Source: Caulobacteraceae bacterium (GTDB lineage: Bacteria; Pseudomonadota; Alphaproteobacteria; Caulobacterales; Caulobacteraceae). From it: DNA of 11,182 nt. Under the pieces are notes generated by a model. It did not search any database and had not been told where the DNA came from. It was given only the letters and a program-made list of their open reading frames with translations. Position 1 is the first letter of the stretch; the number at the start of each line of letters is the position of its first letter. The stretch covers positions 1 through 11,182 of the forward strand of contig CANGRP010000056.1 of the NCBI GenBank assembly GCA_947456005.1, in the 5' to 3' direction. Position numbers and translations under genes: made by a program. Positions 6,208 to 11,182 of this stretch are shown one piece after another.

Positions 6208-6783
6208 ATGTTCGACTACCTGGAAGTCAGCGTCGGGCGTGAACGTGACGCCGTCACCCAGGCGGCGGCCCGGCTGCGCTCCACGCCGACCCCACCCCTC
6301 GCCGTCTTCTCGCCATCGCTGGGCTTTCCGTCGAATGTGGTGCTCGCCCTCTTCCCTCTGCTGGAAGGCGAGGCCGCCCTTGCGGCCACTCGGGTTGAGG
6401 GCTCTGTCTCGACGCTCCGGACCCGGCTGACGCCGACCTCCCGGCCGACGGAGGGCGCCCAACCTCAAGCGGGTGGCGTCTACGTCCATAACTGGTTCAA
6501 CATCGACGCCGGCACGGTCAACGAGTTCGTCTCCCTCTCCGTGGAGGCCTGGCCGGACTTCGAGGCGCGTTTCGAGGCGCGGATCTTCGGTCTCTTCCTG
6601 GCCGAGGAGTCGGACATCGACCGCAGCCAGGGCGCCCGGCGCCTGCTGCTGATGACCCGCTACAAGGATCTGGGCGAGTGGCAGGCCAGCCGCGATCCGA
6701 CCACCGAGGCGATGAAGGTCTTCGCCCGCCGCCGGGAACTGACCCGGGTCTCCCTGGCGAGGTCCTGCCTCCTGATCCCCTGA
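6208..6783 (+). CDS. Conserved-looking protein of unknown function, possibly NIPSNAP/dimeric alpha-beta barrel-like
   Basis: This 191-residue protein is not firmly recognised. The N-terminal half (about 1-90) contains strand-like stretches such as PLAVFSPSLGFPSNVVLALFP. The C-terminal half (about 92-185) reads VYVHNWFNIDAGTVNEFVSL, a long amphipathic helix, then RRLLLMTRYKDLGEWQASRD. That order (strand, G-containing turn, helix, strand with Y..L..W) resembles NIPSNAP/dimeric ferredoxin-like barrel proteins, but the match is weak and tentative. There is no signal peptide or membrane segment. It lies 84 bp after the SDR gene and 22 bp before the hydrolase gene on the same strand, so it is probably co-transcribed and may assist a shared catabolic step. 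The ATG at 6208 has only a distant purine-rich GAGGGGGG upstream, so the exact start is uncertain. Confidence 0.75.
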   Translation: MFDYLEVSVGRERDAVTQAAARLRSTPTPPLAVFSPSLGFPSNVVLALFPLLEGEAALAATRVEGSVSTLRTRLTPTSRPTEGAQPQAGGVYVHNWFNIDAGTVNEFVSLSVEAWPDFEARFEARIFGLFLAEESDIDRSQGARRLLLMTRYKDLGEWQASRDPTTEAMKVFARRRELTRVSLARSCLLIP

Positions 6784-6805
6784 GGCCCGCGGCACGGAGA
6801 CCTGA

Positions 6806-7543
6806 ATGATCGAGCGTCAGATCGACATCGCCACCCGGGACGGGGCGACCACCACCTTCATCGTCCACCCGGAGCGCGGCGGTCCGCACCCGGTGATCCT
6901 CTTCTTCATGGATGCGCCGGCCATCCGCGAGGAACTGCGCGACATGGCGCGGCGTCTCGCCTCAGGCGGGTATTACGTCCTCCTCCCAAACCTCTATTAC
7001 CGGGCCGGGGTCATGGAAATCGGCCCGATCCCTCCGGATCCGGACCATCCCGCCCGCAAGCAGATGTTCCAGCTGATGAACAGCCTGGACATCGACCTGG
7101 TCATGTCGGACGCCGAGGGGCTCCTGGCCTTTGCCGGCGCAGACCCTGCCGCCGATGTCAGCCGGGTGGGATCGGTGGGCTATTGCATGAGCGGCCGCTA
7201 CGCGGTCAGCCTCGCCGTGCGGCATCCCGAGCGGGTCTTCGCCGCCGCTTCGGTTTATGGCACGCACCTGGTCACCGAGGCCGGGGACAGCCCTCACCGC
7301 ACGGCCCGACAGGCCCGGGCCGAACTCTATTTCGCCTGCGCCGAGGAGGATGCCTGGGCGCCGCCCGAGACCCTGGCCGCACTCTCTGAGGCGCTGAGGA
7401 CTGACCGGGTCGACGCCGAGGTGGAGATTTACCCTGGAACGAAGCACGGCTTCGCCTTCCCCCAGCGGCCGGTCTACGACAAGAGCGCCGCCGAGCGTCA
7501 CTGGGAGCGCCTGAATAGCCTCTTCCGGCGCAAGCTGGGCTGA
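6806..7543 (+). CDS. Dienelactone hydrolase-family alpha/beta hydrolase
   Basis: This 245-residue alpha/beta hydrolase, probably cytosolic, belongs to the dienelactone hydrolase family. It shows the family's catalytic triad: nucleophile Cys127 in GYCMSG (125-130), Asp182 in CAEEDAWAP (178-186) and His214 in KHGFAFP (213-219). The early strand PVILFFMDAPAIREELRDMA matches the family's oxyanion/acid region, here with Asp36 near the position where true dienelactone hydrolases carry Glu36. Cysteine as nucleophile separates it from serine esterases. The natural substrate (lactone, ester or other) cannot be told from sequence alone. The start at 6806 has GGAG 6 bases upstream. It is the third gene of the SDR run; the close spacing suggests co-transcription. 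It ends facing the P450 gene, with a hairpin-rich repeat between them. Confidence 0.92.
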   Translation: MIERQIDIATRDGATTTFIVHPERGGPHPVILFFMDAPAIREELRDMARRLASGGYYVLLPNLYYRAGVMEIGPIPPDPDHPARKQMFQLMNSLDIDLVMSDAEGLLAFAGADPAADVSRVGSVGYCMSGRYAVSLAVRHPERVFAAASVYGTHLVTEAGDSPHRTARQARAELYFACAEEDAWAPPETLAALSEALRTDRVDAEVEIYPGTKHGFAFPQRPVYDKSAAERHWERLNSLFRRKLG

Positions 7544-7549
7544 AACTCC

Positions 7550-7662
7550 GTTGACCCCCTCAGCCGGCTTCGCCGGGAGCTCCCCCTTGGGGGAGCAATT
7601 GCGCTGAGTCATTCCTCCCCCCAGGGGGAGGTGGGCCGCGCAGCGGGCCGGAGGGGGGCAGC
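7550..7662 (-). repeat. Bipartite hairpin intergenic repeat, copy 1
   Basis: This element fills the gap between the convergent hydrolase and P450 genes. It contains two strong hairpins: GCTCCCCCTTGGGGGAGC (7579-7596) and CCTCCCCCCAGGGGGAGG (7614-7631). Further small stems, CCGGC-TTC-GCCGG and GGCC...GGCC, lie outside them, and the outer ends pair as GACCCCCTC with GGAGGGGGGC. The same arrangement occurs twice at 10530-10760 in the opposite orientation, so this copy is labelled minus. It has no protein-coding signal. It may act as a bidirectional terminator; the family type (REP- or MITE-like) is inferred. Confidence 0.85.
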
Positions 7663-7690
7663 TGGGGGGCCGTTGACCCTCAGCCTGATC

Positions 7691-8947
7691 CTAGAGCCGG
7701 CGGGGGATCATCACCTGCAGGGACTCGTAGCCCTTGACGAAGGTCGAGAAGACCCGCTTGGGCTCGGAGACCACGACGATCTCGGGGAAGCGCTTCAGGA
7801 TCTCTTCCCAGATCACCCGCAGCTGGAGCTCGGCCAGGCGGTTGCCGACGCAGCGGTGGATGCCGAAGCCGAAGGACAGGTGCTGGCGGGGCCGCGGACG
7901 GTCGATGATGTAGGCGTCGGGATTCTCGATGACCTCATCGTCGCGGTTGCCCGAGACGTACCACATGACGACCTTGTCGCCCTTGCGGATGAGCTTGCCG
8001 CCCAGCTCGTAGTCGGCCAGGGCGCGGCGGCGCATGTGGGCGAGGGGGGTCTGCCAGCGGATGGTTTCCGAGACCATGGACGGGATCAGGTCCGGATTGG
8101 CGCGCAGCTTGGCGTACTGGTCCGGATTCTTGTTCAGGGCGTAGACCGACCCTGTAATGGTGTTGCGGGTGGTGTCGTTGCCGCCGACGGTCAGCAGGAC
8201 GACGTTGCCGAAGTACTCCCGCGGGCTCATCTCCCGGGTCGCCTCGCCGTGGGCCAGCATGGAGATCAGGTCGCCGGTGGGATCAGAGTTGACCCTCTGA
8301 TTCCAGAGCTCGGTGAAGTAGGCGTGGTACTCCACGAAGATCTGCATCTTCTGCTCGGGGGTGTCGATCAGGCCGTGGCCGGGCGCTGCGGTCACCACGT
8401 CCGACCAGTAGGTCAGCTTGCGACGGTCCGCCTGGTCCACCCCGAAGAGGGTGGCGAGGGTCATGGCGGTGAGTTCCATCGAGACCTTGTCGACCCAGTC
8501 GAAGGTCTCGCCGATGGGCAGGCTGTCGAGGATCTGGCCGGCCCGCTCGCGGATCAGCGGCTCGAGGAGGGCGAGGTTGGTGGGCGAGACCGCCGGGGTC
8601 ACCGTCTTGCGCTGGATGTCGTGCTTGGGCGGGTCCATGGCGATGAACATGGGCAGGGGGCCCTCGCCGCCGATCTGCTCGAAGATCGTGATGCCGCCCT
8701 CTGACGAGAACACCTGGTGGTTGGTGTCCACCGCCATGATGTCGTTGTACTTGGTCACGGACCAGTAGGGGCCATGGTCGCTGTCCGGCGTGAAATGGAC
8801 CGGGCTATCCTTCCGGAGGCGCTCGAAGTACGGCCACATGACGTCATTCTTGAAGAGATCGGGCTGGGCCGGGCTGAAGGTGGCCAGGTCAATCTCCTGG
8901 GCCCGGGCGCGGTGGTCGGCCGCGAGATCGAGGTTGCCGTCGCTCAT
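7691..8947 (-). CDS. CYP153-type cytochrome P450 (alkane/fatty-acid terminal hydroxylase)
   Basis: This 418-residue soluble bacterial P450 has the I-helix oxygen-binding motif GGNDTT (255-260), ExxR at Glu294-Arg297, and the heme-thiolate loop FGFGIHRCVG with Cys366 as the heme ligand. Stretches such as ETIRWQTPLAHMRRRAL, KGDKVVMWYVSGNRD and GNRLAELQLR...WEEILKRFP are what I know as characteristic of CYP153. Members hydroxylate the terminal carbon of medium-chain alkanes, fatty acids or related chains, using a ferredoxin and ferredoxin reductase. No such partners are in this window, so electrons must come from proteins encoded elsewhere. The ATG at 8947 was chosen because GGGAGAG lies just upstream; the in-frame ATG at 8998 would add 17 atypical residues. 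It is divergent from an acyl-CoA dehydrogenase gene, which could act on chains after oxidation to acids and CoA activation (inference). Confidence 0.92.
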   Translation of the reverse strand: MSDGNLDLAADHRARAQEIDLATFSPAQPDLFKNDVMWPYFERLRKDSPVHFTPDSDHGPYWSVTKYNDIMAVDTNHQVFSSEGGITIFEQIGGEGPLPMFIAMDPPKHDIQRKTVTPAVSPTNLALLEPLIRERAGQILDSLPIGETFDWVDKVSMELTAMTLATLFGVDQADRRKLTYWSDVVTAAPGHGLIDTPEQKMQIFVEYHAYFTELWNQRVNSDPTGDLISMLAHGEATREMSPREYFGNVVLLTVGGNDTTRNTITGSVYALNKNPDQYAKLRANPDLIPSMVSETIRWQTPLAHMRRRALADYELGGKLIRKGDKVVMWYVSGNRDDEVIENPDAYIIDRPRPRQHLSFGFGIHRCVGNRLAELQLRVIWEEILKRFPEIVVVSEPKRVFSTFVKGYESLQVMIPRRL

Positions 8948-8997
8948 GGTGTATCTCTCCCGCATCGCACGCCCGGCGCATTCCGGACGCAGATTCA

Positions 8998-9011
8998 TGA
9001 CGCAGGCGTCA
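8998..9011. promoter_or_regulatory. Palindrome in the P450/acyl-CoA dehydrogenase intergenic region
   Basis: TGACGCAGGCGTCA is two 6-base arms with perfect inverted symmetry around AG. It sits in the 169-bp divergent gap between the P450 (start 8947) and acyl-CoA dehydrogenase (start 9117) genes. A minus-strand TTGACG overlaps its right arm and could be a -35 box, but no good -10 follows. It could be an operator; no regulator gene is adjacent. Confidence 0.4.
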
Positions 9012-9116
9012 ACTTAGCCCGGAACCGGGGAAATTCCAACGCCTGCGGCCTGTCTTCCGTGCTGGCCCGGAGCGGCCGGCCGCACTAGAAGGGACGTCTA
9101 TTCTTGGGAGACCGCC

Positions 9117-10265
9117 ATGGCACTTGACGCCGATACCCGCGACCAGCTCGTCGAGACCGTCCGCCGCTTCGTCACTGAGCGCCTTCGCCCGCTGGAGGCC
9201 CAGGTGTCGGAGAACGACGCCATCCCGGATGAGGTGATCGAGGAGATGAAGGCCCTTGGCCTCTTCGGCCTGTCGATCCCGGCCGAGTATGGCGGCCTGG
9301 ACCTGGGCATGGAGGAGGAGGTCCTCGTCGCCCTGGAACTGGGCCGGACCAGCCCGGCCTTCCGGTCCGCCTTTGGCACCAATGTCGGCATCGGCGCCCA
9401 GGGCCTGGTCATGTTCGGCAACGCCGCCCAGAAGGCGAAGTACCTGCCCGGCATCGCGTCGGGCGAGATCATCACCTCCTTCGCCCTGACCGAGCCCGAG
9501 GCCGGATCGGACTCCGCCGCCGTGCAGACCCGTGCTGTCCGCGACGGCGACCACTATGTGCTGAACGGCGCCAAGCGCTACATCACCAACGCCAACAAGG
9601 CTGACCTGTTCACGGTCATGGCCCGGACCGACCCTTCCAAGCCGGGCGGCGGCGGGGTCTCGGCCTTCCTGGTGGAGCGGAACCTGCCGGGCCTGTCGGT
9701 GGGCAAGCCCGAGAAGAAGATGGGCCAGCAGGGCGCCCACATCTGTGACGTGATCTTCGACAATGTCCGGGTGCCGGTCGAAAACAGGCTGGGCGGGGAA
9801 GGCGAGGGCTTCAAGGTCGCCATGCAGGTGCTGGACCGCGGCCGGCTGCACATTTCCGCCGTCTGCGTCGGCGTGGCCGAGCGCCTGATCGCGGACTGCG
9901 TGGCCTACGCCTCCGAGCGCAAGCAGTTCGGCCAGGCCATTTCCCAGTTCCAGCTGGTGCAGGGGATGATCGCCGACTCCAAGACCGAGTCCCTCGCGGC
10001 GAAGGCCCTGACGCTGGAAACCGCCCGCAAGCGCGACGCCGGCGAGAGCGTCACGATGGAGGCCGCGGCGGCCAAGTACTTCGCTTCGGAGATGGTCGGC
10101 CGTGTCGCGGACCGGGCGGTGCAGATCTTCGGCGGCGCCGGCTACATCGCCGACTACGGGATCGAGCGCTTCTACCGCGACGTCCGCATCTTCCGGATCT
10201 ACGAGGGCACCAGCCAGATCCAGCAGGTCATCATCTCGCGCGAGACCCTGAAGCGGGGCGGCTGA
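9117..10265 (+). CDS. Acyl-CoA dehydrogenase family protein
   Basis: This 382-residue FAD enzyme catalyses alpha,beta-dehydrogenation of an acyl-CoA, as in the first step of beta-oxidation, passing electrons to electron-transfer flavoprotein. The domains are in family order: N-terminal helical (about 1-115), middle beta with FALTEPEAGSD (122-132) and GAKRYITNA, and C-terminal helical with ASERKQFGQ, FGGAGY and DVRIFRIYEGTSQIQ. The predicted catalytic base is Glu363 in YEGTSQIQ. The length is normal. GGGAG lies shortly before the ATG. Substrate chain length cannot be read from sequence. It is divergent from the CYP153-type P450 gene, and only two bases separate its stop from the following DUF3253 gene, so the pair is probably translated together. 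Confidence 0.95.
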   Translation: MALDADTRDQLVETVRRFVTERLRPLEAQVSENDAIPDEVIEEMKALGLFGLSIPAEYGGLDLGMEEEVLVALELGRTSPAFRSAFGTNVGIGAQGLVMFGNAAQKAKYLPGIASGEIITSFALTEPEAGSDSAAVQTRAVRDGDHYVLNGAKRYITNANKADLFTVMARTDPSKPGGGGVSAFLVERNLPGLSVGKPEKKMGQQGAHICDVIFDNVRVPVENRLGGEGEGFKVAMQVLDRGRLHISAVCVGVAERLIADCVAYASERKQFGQAISQFQLVQGMIADSKTESLAAKALTLETARKRDAGESVTMEAAAAKYFASEMVGRVADRAVQIFGGAGYIADYGIERFYRDVRIFRIYEGTSQIQQVIISRETLKRGG

Positions 10266-10267
10266 CC

Positions 10268-10516
10268 ATGGCCGTGGACATGGAGGCGGTGATCCTGGAG
10301 GTGGTTTCCACCCTGGCGCCCGGCAAGTCGGTCTCCTCCGAGGAGGTTGCGCGCGCGGCGGACCCCGAGAACTGGCGGCGGCTGACCGGCCACGTCCGGG
10401 GCGCGGCCAAGGGCCTGGCCCGGCAGGGGCGGATCGTGATCCTGAGGCACGGCAAGCCCGCCGATCCCGAGGCCTTCAAGGGTGTTTACCGCCTCAGGCT
10501 GCCCGACGCCGGGTGA
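10268..10516 (+). CDS. DUF3253 small protein
   Basis: This 82-residue protein matches what I know of the DUF3253 family: a short, probably winged-helix-like domain with the pattern GKSVSSEEVARAADPENWRR, then a helix and GRIVILRHGKPADPEAFKGVYRLRL. The basic and helical character would suit nucleic-acid binding, but no function is established. It starts two bases after the acyl-CoA dehydrogenase stop, so it is likely translationally coupled; whether it has a functional link to that enzyme is unknown. Downstream are two tandem hairpin repeats that may end transcription. Confidence 0.78.
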   Translation: MAVDMEAVILEVVSTLAPGKSVSSEEVARAADPENWRRLTGHVRGAAKGLARQGRIVILRHGKPADPEAFKGVYRLRLPDAG

Positions 10517-10529
10517 AGAGGGGGAGTCC

Positions 10530-10640
10530 GTTGCCCCCCTCCGCCGCGCTTCGCGCGCCACCTCCCCCTGGGGGGAGGAATTACAGAGCCATTGCTCCCC
10601 CAAGGGGGAGCTCCCGCCGCAGGCGGGTGAGGGGGTCTGC
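10530..10640 (+). repeat. Bipartite hairpin intergenic repeat, copy 2
   Basis: This is the same architecture as 7550-7662 read on the opposite strand: outer CCCCCCTC...GAGGGGG ends, then hairpin CCTCCCCCTGGGGGGAGG, a spacer of about 16 bases, and hairpin GCTCCCCCAAGGGGGAGC. The core between the hairpins differs from copy 1 mainly by a few substitutions and two missing spacer bases. It is followed directly by copy 3 in the same orientation. It lies just behind the DUF3253 gene. Confidence 0.85.
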
Positions 10641-10649
10641 TGAGGCGCC

Positions 10650-10760
10650 GTTGACCCCCTCCGACGCGCTGCGCGCGCCACCTCCCCCTGGGGGGAGGAA
10701 TTGGGGAGCCATTGCTCACCCAAGGGGGAGCTTCGCGCGAAGCGCGGTGAAGGGGTCAGC
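10650..10760 (+). repeat. Bipartite hairpin intergenic repeat, copy 3
   Basis: This is a tandem companion of copy 2, sharing the left hairpin and flanking GCGCGCCACC exactly. Its right hairpin is damaged: GCTCACCCAAGGGGGAGC carries an A that breaks a G-C pair. Its outer end, GTGAAGGGGTC, also departs from the consensus. It ends 34 bp before the MFS gene's stop, so copies 2 and 3 fill the convergent gap between the DUF3253 and MFS genes. Confidence 0.85.
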
Positions 10761-10793
10761 GGCCTCTCAGCAGGCGCCTTCCGTCCCTTCATC

Positions 10794-11182
10794 TCAGACC
10801 TCGGACAACTTCCGGTTGCGGGGTTCCTTCACCATGAAGACGAGGCAGACGAGCCCCAGCACCAGGAAGCCGATCGAGATCCCGAAAACGGCCGGGTAGC
10901 CAAGGGCGTCGGCCACCAGCCCGCCGACGATCGGGCTGATCGAGGCCGTGATCCCTTCCGCGGAGGACGAGATCGCAATCCTCATGGGCATTTCCTCTCG
11001 GTTGCCGAACTCCAGGATCATTGTCTGGGCGGCCATCATGTAGCCCGACTGGGCCGCGCCCAGGCCGAAGAAGGCGATAAAGAGGACGGCGGGGGTCTGC
11101 AGCATCAGGAGGATCACCGTGGCGAGGATCCACATGACCAGGGAGATCAAAAGGACGTGCCGGAAGCCGGTACGGTCTCCCA
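10794..11182 (-). CDS. MFS transporter (partial, C-terminal part)
   Basis: The minus-strand frame is open from the right edge and ends at TGA 10796-10794, giving about 128 visible residues. It shows several hydrophobic helices: LLISLVMWILATVILLML, PAVLFIAFFGLGAAQSGYMM, ITASISPIVGGLVADALGYP and AVFGISIGFLVLGLVCLVFM. A charged cytoplasmic tail, VKEPRNRKLSEV, follows. The GGLVADALGYPAVF segment between the last helices is typical of Major Facilitator Superfamily C-terminal halves. The start lies outside the window, so a TTG at 11150 is not a real start. Its substrate is unknown. It is convergent with the DUF3253 gene across a hairpin-repeat region. Confidence 0.85.
   Translation of the reverse strand, partial: GDRTGFRHVLLISLVMWILATVILLMLQTPAVLFIAFFGLGAAQSGYMMAAQTMILEFGNREEMPMRIAISSSAEGITASISPIVGGLVADALGYPAVFGISIGFLVLGLVCLVFMVKEPRNRKLSEV

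Noticed and set aside
7631..8704. Long plus-strand open frame opposite the P450 gene
   Set aside because: It begins inside the hairpin repeat and runs antisense to the P450; its repetitive Gly/Asp/Val-rich composition is not protein-like.
9009..9851. Minus-strand open frame opposite the acyl-CoA dehydrogenase
   Set aside because: It is antisense to a gene with complete acyl-CoA dehydrogenase motifs and has no motif of its own.
10530..10760. Tandem repeats as a CRISPR array
   Set aside because: The units are about 111 bp, self-complementary, only two in tandem, and have no variable spacers or cas genes.

Overview
This is a G+C-rich bacterial chromosomal window. The codon bias, the glcDEF organisation, a CYP153-type P450 and the G/C-hairpin intergenic repeats fit an alphaproteobacterium, probably of the Caulobacter/Phenylobacterium group; that placement is inference and no marker gene proves it. 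There are no rRNA or tRNA genes, no transposase or integrase and no CRISPR array.

Layout. Positions 1-1519 hold glcF (partial, running off the left edge) and glcE on the minus strand, and 3770-5269 holds glcD on the same strand. Together these are the three subunits of glycolate oxidase. Between glcD and glcE lies a lower-G+C block (about 1512-3760) carrying a divergent pair: a flavin amine oxidase-like protein with a Tat-like leader (minus) and a TetR regulator (plus). Their shared promoter region contains two near-identical 18-bp palindromic operators. From 5353 the plus strand carries an apparent operon: an SDR oxidoreductase, a small unrecognised (possibly NIPSNAP-like) protein and a dienelactone hydrolase-family protein. 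A convergent minus-strand CYP153-type cytochrome P450 follows, then a divergent acyl-CoA dehydrogenase with a coupled DUF3253 protein, and at the right edge the C-terminal part of an MFS transporter (minus).

Main observation. The block that separates glcD from glcE is bracketed by a 45-bp direct repeat (41/45 identical, with 26 consecutive identical bases). The repeat is a duplicated copy of an ancestral glcD/glcE overlap: each copy still reads as the glcD tail in one frame and as the glcE N-terminus in the other. The regulated oxidase module therefore appears to have been inserted exactly at the overlap, sparing both genes. glcE received a new TTG start, and its original ATG is left as a 17-codon relic behind glcD. 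glcEF now lies directly downstream of the TetR-controlled oxidase gene.

A second pattern is a family of about 111-113-bp elements, each with two strong G/C hairpins and complementary ends. Three copies are present, all in the two convergent intergenic gaps of the window. Functionally the region looks catabolic: glycolate oxidation, alkyl-chain hydroxylation (CYP153), acyl-CoA oxidation, and hydrolase and reductase steps. A single shared pathway is not demonstrated.
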